Origin: Amblyomma americanum
Taxonomy: Eukaryota; Arthropoda; Arachnida; Ixodida; Ixodidae
Length of the DNA stretch: 64,000 nucleotides
Assembly (NCBI RefSeq): GCF_052857255.1
Contig: NC_135505.1
Coordinates: forward strand, 27,462,999-27,526,998
Direction of reading: 5' to 3'
Shown piece by piece: positions 1 to 11,243 of the stretch. The number at the start of each line of letters is the position of its first letter. Position 1 is the stretch's first letter. The notes beneath the pieces are model-generated. The model saw nothing but the letters and a program-made list of their open reading frames with translations, ran no database searches and was not told the origin of the DNA. The position numbers and the translations under genes are program-made.

Positions 1-400
1 TATCTGCGAGCCGGCAGCTGCTGCACCAGAACCTCTGGCGCTGGTTCCGCTTAGCAGGGCGTCTCACCTTCTTCCCCTGCTCCTAAGCGTCCCTCTACGC
101 CCCCCGAAAGCTCGGCCGCAACGCCACAGCCAGGGTCGCCCGCCTGAGCCTGGTTTTCGGACCCCGGACACCCTGCACGGACCTTTTGATTCATACCGAC
201 TACTCGTTTTGGGGGGGGGGGGGGGGGGGGGCTTGAAGCGACCCCCGCGACCGGCTCTAGATAAATGCCGAAGAGGCCGAAGTTTTCCCCAGCACTCGCT
301 AGAGAACGCTCGGGACCTTCCAGGGCCGGACGCTGCCGCCGCCGCTTCGCTGCTGTCTCCTCTTCGGCGCATTCCATAAATGTGACCGCGGTCGCCTTCG
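1..400. other. Unassigned GC-rich sequence with a G21 tract
   Basis: No gene is recognised here. The stretch is GC-rich and holds an uninterrupted run of 21 G at 211-231. Open frames across it are low-complexity, with poly-proline opposite the G run, and look like composition artefacts. It ends where a decayed LINE reverse-transcriptase tail begins. Confidence 0.5.
211..231. repeat. G21 homopolymer
   Basis: Twenty-one consecutive G on the + strand. Such runs can form quadruplexes and are prone to length errors in assembly. Confidence 0.95.
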
Positions 401-710
401 TTGGCGACCTCCACAGTATATAACACTTACGGGCGAGCATTAAACGATGACCTCCTAAAAAAAAGCGGCTTACTCTCTATTACTAACAGAAATCGCATAT
501 GTCGCTTAAAGTTTTTCTTTCAATTATTTAATAATAGTTTCGAAGTTGACACCTCCTATATCCTTAATTATTCCTCGGAGTACCAAACTAGAAATCGCCA
601 TTCTCTTTCCATAACACCATTAACTTCGCGGGTTAATTGTTTTAAATATTAAATTTTTCCAAGGACCATCACTGTTTGCAATAACCTCGCGGATGATGTC
701 AGGCAGACAT
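401..710 (+). pseudogene. LINE ORF2 C-terminal fragment (CR1/Jockey-like)
   Basis: The frame from about 413 reads through YGRALNDDLLKKSG and then a basic stretch ending RVNCFKY, a stop codon (TAA near 652), and in the same frame IFPRTITVCNNLADD. This matches the usual carboxy terminus of CR1/Jockey-type reverse transcriptases, where a stretch like NVFKYSFFPRT precedes a WN motif. Only the last part of ORF2 is present and the normal Ser codon before FFPRT is a stop. A related but separate copy lies at 17540-17957. It directly precedes the 5' end of the next LINE. Confidence 0.65.
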
Positions 711-722
711 CATTGCAGGGGG

Positions 723-1136
723 CTCGGCGGCGCTACAGAACTGGATCGCCCTAACTTCCTTCGCTTCTTCGTTACGCAGTTCACCCCACTTTCCTGGCCC
801 CGTCTGCTCGCGGTTCTCGGAGTGCCTGCACATCATCGACAGTCGTCCCGTGTCTATACTTCCCTCTGCGCACGCCCATACCGACATGGAACAACCGCTG
901 CAAGATCAAGCTTGGACAGCCAAGGGCGGGCCTTTGCCTACAACTACGGATACTTTGCTTCCGCTGCATTATCTTCATAGCCCCTGGCCACCGTCATCGC
1001 TATCTGCGACAATCACCGTACCCTCCCCTGGAATCGGCTACATAAGGCCCGACCAAACCATCGCAGCGCTTAGTGGACTCGGCGGCGCTACAGAAATGGA
1101 TCGCCCTAACTGCCTTCGCTTCTTCGTTACGCAGTT
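723..1136 (+). repeat. Two copies of a 59-bp direct repeat in the LINE leader
   Basis: The segments 723-781 and 1078-1136 both begin CTCGGCGGCGCTACAGAA and end TTCGTTACGCAGTT, differing at two positions, with starts 355 bp apart. They sit immediately upstream of ORF1. This resembles the monomer arrays that form the 5' promoter region of some full-length LINEs, and would mean one complete and one partial monomer. Confidence 0.75.
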
Positions 1137-1237
1137 AATGAATTATCAGAGCTTTTACGCCAAGTGCTCCAGTAACAGCTGTCTGTCTGTGCTGCCGGGC
1201 CCACGGCGATCTATTGCTGTTTTACGAGTGTTCTCAC

Positions 1238-2000
1238 ATGTTGCTGAAACTACTATTGCTGGCCGGGGATGTGGAAACAAATCCCGGCCTCCCTCCTCCT
1301 CTGCTCCTGACAATTCCAATGATATACTTGCCGCGCTTACAGATTTACAATCCGGGCAGTCAACAATCCTTGAGCAGCTAGGCTCTATCAAGTCCACCCT
1401 TGAAGAGCATGAGAAAGCATTTGCGCACCTAAACACTAGGCTTGCGAAGATTGAGACAGATTTCCAGTCTATTTCAAATATAAGATCTCAAATTGACAGT
1501 ATACAAAGCACTACCGCCAACTGCTCAGCTCAGATATCTACTTTGACTACCCGAATGGATGACCTTGAAAATATGTCTCGCCGAAGCAATTTGGTGTTCT
1601 ACGGGCTCAAAGATGCGGAAAACGAAAGCTCGAGTGATTCTGAAAAATTAGTCTTTGATCATGCCAGGAGAACCTGAATATAACCATTGAAAGCAATAAT
1701 ATCAAGTGAGCGCATCGTCTGGGCACATTGAAAAGAGAAAAGTACCGCCCAATCTTAGTTAAATTTCTGCAGTTCAAGGACAAAGAACGCTTTTTTTCAT
1801 CAACTTATAAGCTTATATCGACTGATTACGTAATCAGAGAAGACTTCTCCCCTAACACCCGACTCGCCCGTAAACGCCTTATTGAATTTGCGAAAGCTAA
1901 CCACATCCCCTACAATCTCTGTTGCAGCAAGCTAGTCTCTAATGGTAAAACATACACCTCTGATCACACCGCTGAGAAAGTGCTCGAACGTAAAACATAG
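1238..2000 (+). pseudogene. LINE ORF1: 2A-like start, coiled coil, RRM-like domain (frameshifted)
   Basis: ORF1 encodes the RNA-binding component of the LINE particle. An ATG at 1238 opens a frame reading MLLKLLLLAGDVETNPG, a 2A-like ribosome-skipping motif, to 1288. A one-base shift then moves to the frame carrying a predicted coiled coil (many E, K, L, I; about 1330-1570) and the segment MDDLENMSRRSNLVFYGL typical of LINE ORF1 RRM domains. That frame stops at 1675-1677; a second shift and a stop near 1706 precede the C-terminal part at 1728-2000 (KFLQFKDKERF, RKRLIEFAKA). The leader before 1238 in the 2A frame is open from 1142 but has no ATG. Clearly a pseudogene; the order 2A, coiled coil, RRM, CTD is inferred. 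Confidence 0.7.
1241..1288 (+). other. 2A-like ribosome-skipping motif
   Basis: Codons from 1241 read LLKLLLLAGDVETNPG, matching the D-V/I-E-x-N-P-G core of 2A peptides; the next codon is CTC (Leu) instead of Pro. 2A-like sequences are known at the start of ORF1 in some APE-type non-LTR retrotransposons. A single missing C just after the GGC codon would explain both the lost Pro and the frame change into the coiled-coil region. Confidence 0.75.
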
Positions 2001-2039
2001 CAGCCACCAGTTCCCCTCAGCAGTAACGTACGGTCCAAA

Positions 2040-4813
2040 AACGATCATCTGTGCCGTTTTCACACTAACATTCGCAATAAAACACCCAAGCTTGATTCCT
2101 TGTGTAGTGTTATAAGCTCATCATCCAGTAACTTCGTTCTGCTGACTGAAACATGGCTAAATTCATCAATCTTAGATTCCGATATCCTGTCCGAATTTCC
2201 TGACTTCGATATATTCCAGAAAGACAGACCTGACGGCTGCCGTGGCGGCGGCGTTCTTATCGCTGCCAAGCGCCCTCTAAATTGTTCCATTGTTAACGTA
2301 GCAACCTCGTTGGAAATGATTTGGGTGTGCTGTCATGCTTCTTCCTCTCGCGTACTCACCGCTATATGCTATCGACCGCCTGATACGGACAGTTCCTTCA
2401 TAACGCTCTTTCATGACACGCTCGATTCGCTAATCTCATCTTACCTACGCACCCCTATTTTGCTTTTCGGCGAATTCAACTTTCCGTCCACAGTTTGGAA
2501 TGATTTGTCCCGCACCCTAACAAAATGTCAGGCATCTAGTGAATTCTTAAACTCACGCTTAACTATCGGCCTTTCTCAAATTGTTTCTGAGCCCACCCGC
2601 ACGACTGACCATGCATACATCGAACATTCTTGACCTTTTTTTAACTACTCACCCTGACGAATTGAGTGCTCCTTCGTACATTACGGGCCTTAGTGACCAC
2701 GTTGTACTTCACACTACCTTTTCTACCAGTGTTACCAAAAGTACTATATCCAGAAAAGTACTAACGCTGTACGACAAAAGAGACTACATTAACATCAGTC
2801 GTGACCATCTTGTTTTCCATAACCATTTTGCGTCTACCCATCACTTACGTTCTGCTGAGTCGAACTGGTCTCTCTTCAAGTCAGAAATACTGCGTTTGAT
2901 TCGACTTTACATCCCCACCATCAGCATAACAGAGCGAAAACGTTCCCCATGGTTTAATGTTACACTACAGCGTTTAAATAATAGGAAAAAGTGCCCTTTC
3001 CGTTCTTCCAAGTTATCTAACACCAAATGTGCCTGGAACAAATACCACACCACTGTCGAGCAATATTCCGATCTCGCTACCCAATAGAACTCCGTTTTTT
3101 TTCCACTACCCTCCCTGAAATATTACAAAGCAATCCTAAGCGCTTCTGGAAAACAATCATCCCTGATGTTGATAATACTATCTGTCTTATTGACATCACT
3201 GGCTCACCAGTCGGCATATCCGACGTACCCCATGTCTTAAACCATGCATTCTATTCAGTTTTTTACTCATGAAACAACTCGTGATGTCCCTGATACCGTG
3301 CATTTGCCGCATCCACCAATGGATGGCATCACCTTCAACGCACATGGTATTGTTAATATTATCAACTCGCTAAAATTTTCATCTTCCTGCGGTATCAATG
3401 GAATTAATTTCAAAATCTTAAAGAATACTAAACATGTTTACACTCTTATTCCTTCCCTCATTTTCAACATTCGCTTGATACAAGCTCCATTCCACATGAC
3501 TGGCGAATTGGGAAGGTGACAGATCATCCTTAGTTAATTACCGACCCATTTCGCTTACCAGTGTATGCTCTGAGATCATGAAACACGTCATTTACTCTAA
3601 TGTTGCCACATTTCTAACATCGGTCAACATTTTCATCCTAACCAACACGAATTCCGGAAAGGCCACTCATGTGAAACCCAATTAGCTTTGTGTCTGCATG
3701 ACATTCATTCCTATCTCGACAGCAATATCCAAACTGCTGCTCTATTTCTAGATTTCGAGAAAGCTTTCGATAAAGTGCCCCATTCTCGCCTTTTACTTAA
3801 AATATCGCTGTTAAACATTCATCCTTGCGTCATGAGCTGGGTTCGAAGATTTTTAACTGACCGCATGCAATTTGTTTCCGCTAATGGCCTGTCAACATCT
3901 TACTGACACCTTCTTTCAGGAGTACCTCAAGGCACAGTTCTTGGCCCCTTGCTCTTTCTAATATACATTAATGATTTGCCTTCCACAGTAACATCTAGCA
4001 TCCGCCTTTTCGCGGATGATTGCGTACTCTACCGCCCCATAACTATCGCCAAGGATGCTTACATCCTCCAAAGTGACCTGGATAACATACAGCAGAGGTG
4101 CACTACGTGGCTAATGTCCCTAAATTCTACCAAGACTGTACAAATTTCATTTCACCGCCGCTGAAATTATACTCCGCGTACTTATAAAATTAACGATACT
4201 GCCATTATTTCCACTAGGTCTTTTAGGCATCTTGGTATTAACCTCGCTAGAGACTTATCATGGTCTTGCCACATTAACCACATAATATACTAATCTAATC
4301 GAGCAATTAGGTGTCTCCGTCATAACCTGCCCATGACACCTTCTTCCTTAAAATTACTAGCTTATAAAACTTTTGTGTGACCTAAACGAATACGCTTGCG
4401 CAATATTTGACCCGCATCAGTCTAACCTTACCTCAGCCCTTGAATCTGTTCAGAATCGGGCCACTCGCTTCATTCTTTCAAACTGCTCGCGATACTCTAG
4501 CATATACGCCTTGAAGTTCAAACTAAAACTTCCTTCTCTCGCTTCCCGTCGCCAAATTTTACGTCTCTGCGTTTATCACAGGTTTTTCCATTGTCCACCC
4601 CATGACAGCATGCTCATTCTACCAGTACGTCGAACACCCCGCACAGGCCATCCAAACAGCGTCATCCCGCATCGTGCCCGCACTACTACATTTCAGAAAT
4701 CATTTTTTGTCCACACAGCTCGCTACTGGAATGACCTTCCCTGCGACTTAGCACTAATCCCTGATCCAGCCTATTTCAAGACTGCCATCGAGGAAGCCAT
4801 GTCATCGTCATGA
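2040..4813 (+). pseudogene. LINE ORF2: APE endonuclease and reverse transcriptase, decayed
   Basis: The 5' part (2100-2690) is an APE-type endonuclease: LLTETWLNS, a GGGVLIA stretch, ICYRPPDT and the catalytic-loop segment FGEFNFPSTVW, where the family has GDFN (here D to E). A linker follows (to about 3270), then reverse transcriptase: FLDFEKAFDKVPH (motif A, about 3750-3790), GVPQGTVLGPLLF (about 3918-3956), LFADDC (about 4004-4022). The thumb and C-terminal region run to a stop at 4811-4813 and include FVHTARYWNDLP. At least five frame changes or stops (near 2633, 3087, 3272, 3519, 3905 and 4164) break it. It normally nicks target DNA and reverse-transcribes its own mRNA at the nick; this copy is inactive. 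Confidence 0.8.
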
Positions 4814-4911
4814 TTCCCGTGTAATATTCATTTTTAACCGCTGTTCTTGCGCCCACCCCTCGTGTAATGTCCCGCCAGGGACCCTGGAGGTTCAAATAAA
4901 TAAATAAACAT

Positions 4912-5710
4912 TTGTTTGAAGAGCGCCTTTAATTATTGTTCTTGATGACTTTGCCGCGGTATTTTCTTACTGGCTTTCTATGTGCAATTCTGTCTTGTTT
5001 GTATGTGTCTGTATTTTTGTACCTCAACACAGTTTCTCACCTCCTATGATCTTGAGTACAAGATCGCCTTATCCAGAAATAAATAGTAATAAATAATGAG
5101 TGTGGTGCTCACGTCGAAATATATATTACAGCAATGGCACTGCATCTGATATACAACGAACAAGCGTGGTCGCACAGCTCAGTTAGAACGAACAAAGAAA
5201 TGCCACAAAATCGGCCCCAAAGTCGAAAAACCTCGCGCTTCCTGCGGGGCGAGAGACTGAAGGACGCCTCCCAGTCCCTGTGACACAACACCTCCTCTTC
5301 CTAGGAGTGGAAGTGGTAATAAAGGCTTGATGTGTACAATGGAAGTGAAACTGCTTACCATGCAGATGCGGCCGTCCATATGTTTGGCTGGAAACCGAGG
5401 CTTGCGCTGGTATGAATAACCCTAAGCTTGGCGTCACCGTCTTTCTGCACGCGCTCTTGGAGAGCAGGGACCAGCGGTTGCCGTTTGCCACCGGCAAGTC
5501 TCGCATGCAGTGGTGCTTTGAAGGCTGTGCTCTCGTACGATATAGGGCCTAATTGAAAGGTTTAGATGGCAAACGACTTTTCGTTATTCGACGAGTGTGC
5601 CACTGGGCATTAGTTTAGAAGGGAGGTATAAGAATGGCGCTTGACTGTTCGCTAAGTGGTTTTACTCATTTCGAGCACTATATAGCAAAAAAAAAAGAAC
5701 TTCCTTTTTC
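4912..5710. other. Unassigned; possible LINE 3' tail near 5041-5100
   Basis: No gene recognised. A short segment at about 5041-5099 with AATAAATAGTAATAAATAA resembles another LINE 3' end but carries no coding support. The remainder shows only small unconvincing frames. Confidence 0.3.
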
Positions 5711-6460
5711 TTCATCTCGACAGCTGTGCCGAATACCATGTGCTACCTTCTCTGACTGGTGACCAGCTCTTCCGCCCCCGAATGCGGCACAAAAGACAAT
5801 CCATTTGTCACGGGAATCATCCACACACTCTAGGTGCCCGATTTATGCTTGTTCGCCACATTGAGGATGATTTAAAAACGCTTGGATGAAACTCTGATTG
5901 CATCGGGGTGTATGACGAATTGCTTCAACGGGGTAGGATTTACGCATCCGGAATCGATGACGGACGCAATCGAACACCCAAGAGCTCAGATGCTCTTGAA
6001 TCTGTGCCACTGTGTTATTCATGAAAAGCTGGCCGGGTGTAACATCATTTAAAGTGAATTGGTTTGCGCGGGTGATGACGCTGACATACCAGAGCCATAT
6101 ACCGACGAAGCTTAACTACGCGAAGTATCAGAACTAGCCAACGACCAAGCATATTATAAAGATGACTACGATGTCGACGTAGGATCAGCTGTCATGAATG
6201 TTTCAACCGCGATTCGTTAAATCGCATCCCCAAAGCAGCGTGTTAGCAGCAATTGTGTCGGCAAGGAGCACATGACCGCGCTGGCGAGCTTGTAAAGCAC
6301 CGTGGTAGGGTATACCTTGAAGTATCAAATGCTCATAAGGAACTTCTTTATGAAATCAACGCAACTTGTGTCTCGCTGTAATATGAGAATTCCCCTCGCT
6401 ACGAACCTCGGATACAACGAACGTAATATTTGTGACCGTCATGTACGTTACAGGTGGGCT
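5711..6460 (+). mobile_element. pogo/Tigger-like DNA transposon remnant
   Basis: Short in-order peptide matches to the C-terminal part of Tigger-type transposases are scattered across frames: RFMLVRHIEDDLKTL (near 5840-5885), then MTNCFNGVGFTHPE (near 5914-5955), corresponding to the family's IRNCF-x-x-AGF segment, and an acidic tail LVCAGDDADIPEPYTDEA (near 6060-6112). Downstream, about 6385-6440, the sequence CCTCGCTACGAACCTCGGATACAACGAA resembles pogo-type terminal sequences. No intact frame or DDE core was found. Family call moderate. Confidence 0.5.
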
Positions 6461-6479
6461 CGACTGATTCAAGAAATGG

Positions 6480-6664
6480 AGAAACATGTACCCCATCTAA
6501 GTGGCCTTTAGCGGTATCATAATTCATGAAGTCCCATGGCCCAAAATACTTGGCCTTTCTATCACAAACAACAATTATCAGGAGGCAATAAGACGACTAG
6601 CGGGGATGACAGAACACGGCGCAAGAATGATCGGCAGAATAACCAACAATAGAAGAGACATGAA
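6480..6664 (+). mobile_element. RNase H-type LINE (+), 5' half of a split copy
   Basis: The frame from 6501 reads ILGLSITNNNYQEAIRRL and RMIGRITNNRRDMKE, the reverse-transcriptase thumb region of tick RNase H LINEs. It is cut at about 6664 by a LINE in the opposite orientation and continues at about 9306 with TLQLLQAFIISR, which follows MKE in homologous frames (compare REEDTLKLVRSLVISR in the minus copy). The two pieces are therefore one older element. Confidence 0.65.
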
Positions 6665-9304
6665 AGAGAAGGAAGGAAGGAAAACTTTTATTGCGCTCTA
6701 GAGAGTAGGTGAGGAATTTGGCGGAGTAAGATGGTCTCTTCTGTCTTCTTAGCAATGGTCATCTGCCCCTAGTCCAGGCTCCGCTGGATGCCGCTGCCAG
6801 CTGTGCTCGCCTGATCAGCTCAAGTTGGACGTCCTGACGGTCGCTGGAGAGCATTCCTTTCCATTGCTCCGCACTCGGGTTTGGTATTTTTGGTGCCACC
6901 TCTATTTTCTGCAGGCCCACGTTATGTGATAGAGCGTGGGTGTTTCACGGCACCATTGGCATTTGTATGTGTATTGTGTGGGCTGTATTTTGTTGAGTGT
7001 ATTTTGATTCGGGTATGAGCCCGTATGTAGCAGCCTCCAGTCGACGGCGTCTTCCCTGGAGAAAGATTTATGTGGTGAGGGGTACCGTTTCTTGCAGCCC
7101 TTGTAGTGGTTTAAGATTGCCGAGTAATTTCTAGGGACAGGTTCGGCTTCCTCGAGGTCGCTTGTGGGGGAGCTCGGTAAAAAGTGTACCATCGAGCTAC
7201 CCTGTCGACCGCTTGGTTGCCTTCCACTCCCGCGTGTGCCGGCGTCCATACTATCGTTTGTTTCATTGGTTCTTCTTCGGCATTTTGTATCGGTCGGTCC
7301 CCAGAGCGGAGTATGCGGAGCGCGCTGTGACCTATTCTGCCTAACATGAAGTTTCGGCATGCCGTTTGAGAGTCGGTTAGTACTGATAAGGATCGCTTAG
7401 TCCGGTAGCCCTCCGCTGCCGCTAGAGCGACGGCCACTTCTTCTGCTCGACTACCGTGCAGTCCCGTAGCGGTGTGCTGATGATTTCCCGCATGTCCGAG
7501 TTTATCACAGCCGCTACCGCGGTGGGGTTGTTTTGTACCGTCCTTCTGGAGTATGTGGCTGCGTCCACATACACCGTTGTTGCTGGGGGGGGGGGGGGGG
7601 GGGGTGCTAGTGATTTTTGGATGTACTCGGCTCAAGCCTTTCTGCGTTCTTCGTGTAGGTTGGGGTCCATGTTCTTTGGGATAGGGGTCACTCTAATTGT
7701 GCTCCGTATGCCGTCCGGCATAATCGCGGTTCGCTGGATTTCTTGTATTTGTTCGTTGCATCCCAACTTCTGCAGAAGCTTCCTTCCAGACGGAATCTGC
7801 TGTAGTCTCTGCAAATGGGCGACGTGGTGTGCCTCTCTCAGTTCTTTAAAGTGGTTATAAAGTCCTAGTGCTAAAAGCTTCTCTTTGGATGTGCATTGTG
7901 GTAGACGGATTGCTGTTTTGTATGCTTTGCGTATAATCGCATCAATCTGTTGGATTTCGCTTTTTATTGGGTTGTAGTATGGGAGACTGTAGGTGACTCG
8001 GCTGATCACCAGGCTCCTGACCAGCTTTAGCGTGTCTTCTTCTCGCATGCCCGAGCGTTTATGGGAGACGCGCGTGATCATGCGGGCAACTTGTAGGGTG
8101 GAAGCTTTGAGTAGAGCAAGTGCATGTGTACACCGTTGGTTTGATTGTATCCACATGCCCAAGATTCCTATGAGGGTTTTCTCTGGTATGGGTTTTGTTT
8201 CCCTCTAGGTAGACGTTGAGCCAAAGCTCGTCGCTGTTTGGGACTGCGCGGTTTTGTTTCCCTCTCCTGACTCTGAGCAGTTCTGATTTTTCGGTGGAGC
8301 ATGCTAGCCCTCTCGCTTTTACGTAGTTCTCTACGCAGGTCGCGGCCTCCTGTAGTCTTTCTTCCTTTTCTTTTAGTGAGCCCGTATTTGTCCAGATGGT
8401 GATGTCGTCGGCATACATATCATGGAGTATTCCTTCGACTTCCTTAAGTTGTTTTGCAAAGCTGATCATTCCTACGTTAAAAAGCGTAGGTGAGATGACC
8501 GAGCCCCGGGGGAGTCCCCTCGTTAGGGGTGTGGAACTTCTCCGAGCGGAGTTCTCCCAGCCCTATCGTCGCTGTTCTATCTGAGAGGAAAGCTTTGATG
8601 TAACCTAAGACCCTCCTGCCGCAATTCAGGTCGTCCAGGCCTGTCAGGATGGCTTCGTGGCTTACGTTGTCAAAAAGCTTCTTTCATATCCAGTGCCATT
8701 ATTACATTCTCTCCGTCCCTAGGGGCATTACTTAGAACTTCTTATTTGATTTGTAGAAGTACGTCTAGGGTCGACAGTTTCGCACTGAATCCGAACATAC
8801 TGTGGGAGAGTGTTCGTGATCATCCACGTATTGTTGTAGCCTTAACTTTACCACTCTCTCGTACAGGTTGCCGAGGCACGATGTGAGGGAGATGGGGCTT
8901 AGGTTTTAGATTTGTAGCTTTTTACCCGGTTTTGGAATCATAACCACCTCTGCATGCTTCCAGTCCTAGGAAACGGTCTCCGCTGCCCAGCGCTTGTTGA
9001 GAAAATTGGTTAATTTTGCCACTAGCTCTTCACTGAGGTTGCGGATGAGTGCGTTGTTGATTTTGGTCCGCACCCGCTGCCGTATTCCTAGCTGTGCTTC
9101 GAATTGCTGCATAGATTTCTTCTCGTGTGATGGGTCTATCTAGGTTTGGATTTTCTTTCCCCCGATAATCTTTTGCATAGGTTCTCGGGTTTGTGTCCCC
9201 GAAGCACTTGATGCGCACTTTGTCCAGGAGTTCCTCATCGGTTCCTTCAAACTTGGTGATTAATCGGTATATTGCTTTATTGTTTTCTGCTTTGGTTTCG
9301 GTCG
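6665..9304 (-). mobile_element. RNase H-type LINE (-), 5' truncated, inserted in another LINE
   Basis: Read on the minus strand: RT N-terminal linker with PITREEIYAAIRS (near 9128), a decayed region 8470-9030, RT palm with YADDITIW (8390-8420), thumb GMREEDTLKLVRSLVISR (near 8000), RNase H with LTDSQTA (7370-7390) and WTPAHAGVEGN (7210-7250), and a terminal zinc-type motif CQWCRETPTLYHITWAC (6903-6965). The 3' end is the GGAAGGAAGGAAAACTTTTATT sequence at 6670. Frameshifts separate the four coding blocks, so it is a pseudogene. The endonuclease domain is missing, consistent with 5' truncation during insertion. Confidence 0.8.
7585..7604. repeat. G20 homopolymer inside the minus LINE
   Basis: Twenty G on the + strand lie between the thumb and RNase H blocks of the minus-strand LINE, translating as poly-proline there. 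It is a second long G run in the window. Confidence 0.95.
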
Positions 9305-10240
9305 GATCGACACTTTGCAGCTACTACAAGCTTTCATAATAAGCAGACTTATGTACGTCGCGCCGTGCTTTATATTTAAAAAATTAGACGTCCTTACAAG
9401 GAAGACACGTAAAAAGGGAGCCCTTAGCATTCCAAACAGCGTGTCAACGGAAGGACTATTGAAGCTGGGAATCCATAACACGCTGGGTAGAATGACCAAA
9501 CCTTAAACACATGGTTACCACACAAGATCGATATGATGCCCCCCAACAGCTGAACGATATCTAACAAGTAAAGTTCATATCAAGTAACATAGACGCAAAA
9601 AAGGAGCCCATAGCTCAAGCCATAGAAAAACGATGGAATTACAGGAGCAACACACTATATACACAGTTGTCACGACCGGTTTGAGGTGTCATGACGACAG
9701 CGGTCACCGACTCAGATCTCAAGCTCAGAAACAGTGCATCAATCACGTACAGGATCCCAACCGAAGAGGAGGAGGTTGTTATTGCGCTCGCGAAAGCCTC
9801 ACAGCAAAGAAAAAGGAATATAATTATGCATTCGGAAGAAATGTGCAGTAACAGCATCAGGTGCAGGATAGGGCAAACTGCCATAAGGATCCGTAAGAAC
9901 GTAAAGAAAGCCAAAAAACAAGCAAAGCTACTTGGACACCAGCGGCTTTGTCCATATAAGGGAACCAAGGCGCAAAGGCGACAGCCCGAGCACTCCTACC
10001 CCGGCACCCTAACACACGGACGAGCACTACTCAAACATGCTGACGACATACTCAGACATTCCACAACTATAGGCTGGACGTATAGGTTGAGCGTAAGAGA
10101 ATACGCGCCAACGGATGAAAGACAAGAAAACAGAAATAACACTGAGAAGAGTACTGATTATCACGTACTCAAGCATAAGAAGACTGCACGCAATTTACCC
10201 AGAACACTATGAGCCACAGTGCGCACAAAGTGCAATGAAG
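9305..10240 (+). mobile_element. RNase H-type LINE (+), 3' half of the split copy
   Basis: Continues the element begun at 6480. The frame from 9306 reads TLQLLQAFIISRLMYV and GLLKLGIHNTLGRM (RT thumb). After a gap, 9691-9800 gives SDLKLRNSASITYRIPTEEEEVVIALAKA, shown here only as its class: an RNase H domain start with an EEEEVVIALA helix. The end at about 10140-10230 holds TLRRVLIITYSSIRRLHA, from the post-RNase H region. Stops and frameshifts occur throughout. Confidence 0.6.
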
Positions 10241-11239
10241 GTGGGCTTTTTTATTTATTTACTTATTTTTTTAATTGAACATACTTTCAGCCCTTACTGG
10301 AACTGTTACAGGAGTGGGTGGATGTACAGGAGTTGAATACAACCACGCATACATTAAGAGCAAAACAATAACCTCCCAGCAATCTCATAAAAACCAAATC
10401 AAGTGACACGATAAGAAATTTGGCTAGTTGATAGCACAGCCATCGCGGCCAACCGTACAAACTTTGTCAGTGAAGGCTGTGATGTAGCCAACTTATCAAG
10501 ACAGTTCAAATCCGTTATTGTCCGTGGGAGAAAAAGAAAAATAGCGTACATTGCTGGCACAAGTGCACTCTTAAAGCGCAAATTGGCGCTTATGACGTGT
10601 TCCCTGGAATGCCTGCAAGACACATATATAGTAGCATTCATGTTAAAGGCTTTATGAATTAGCAAGTATGAAAACTTCAGTCTGTGCAAGGTGGCACGTC
10701 TTGCTAGGGTAGCCGGGTCTTCTCGGAGAAGCAGATCTGTGGGAGAGTCTGTGCGCTGGTATCTATTATAGATAAAATGAACCGCTATTCGTTGCACTAT
10801 CTCGAGCATAATTATGTCATTTTGTGCGTACGGGAACCAACTGATGTTCTCGTATTCTAAGATTGGTCGGACAAGAGCTTTGTACGCGAACAGCTTCGTT
10901 TCGGAAGTAGAAAAAACGTAAGACGCGTTTAAGAAAGAGAAGCCTGCTCATCGCTTTATTGGTTATGTTATGCACGTGTGTCTTGGTTCAATGTCCTGGG
11001 AGTTAACAACGCCTCGGTATTTTTTTCTGTTACGGTTCCAGGATGACATTACCAATATCATAGAGGTATTTAAGCATTGATTTCTTTTTTGTCACTGACA
11101 TCGCAACTGTTTTTTCTTTTCTACGTTAATGATCATTTGCGTGCCATTAAACCACTGCACAACGTGTTTAAGGGTCACGTTTACCCTTGCTTGATCTCCT
11201 GGTTTATTTGCTGGTAGAGCTTGCAATCATCTGCAAACA
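10241..11239 (-). mobile_element. CR1/Jockey-like LINE (-), 3' part, split by a solo LTR
   Basis: The 3' end is the TTTATTTATTTACTTATTT sequence at 10246. On the minus strand 10399-10809 encodes the RT C-terminal domain (MLEIVQRIAVHFIYNRYQR, then LPRTITDLN). The RT palm motif MFADDCKLYQQ ends at about 11238. Frameshifts lie between. The element resumes at 11820 with the residues expected immediately upstream of MFADDC, so the intervening 572 bp is an insertion. Confidence 0.7.
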
Positions 11240-11243
11240 TACG
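11240..11243. other. Left target-site duplication TACG
   Basis: TACG precedes the solo LTR and is repeated at 11816-11819 directly after it. Confidence 0.75.

Larger units (their letters stand above)
710..4911 (+). mobile_element. Near full-length decayed CR1-like LINE
   Basis: A non-LTR retrotransposon of about 4.2 kb in sense orientation: a 5' leader with a 59-bp direct repeat (723-781 and 1078-1136), ORF1 (about 1238-2000), ORF2 with APE-type endonuclease and reverse transcriptase (about 2040-4813), and a 3' end closing in AAATAAATAAATAAAC near 4895-4911. Several frameshifts and stops interrupt both ORFs, so the copy cannot act autonomously. No RNase H domain is visible. The Jockey/CR1 superfamily call rests on domain order and RT motifs; the exact clade was not tested. 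Confidence 0.8.

Noticed and set aside
51..440. Poly-proline frames of about 120 residues on the minus strand
   Set aside because: They are produced by the G21 tract and GC-rich context; no domain and overlapping frames.
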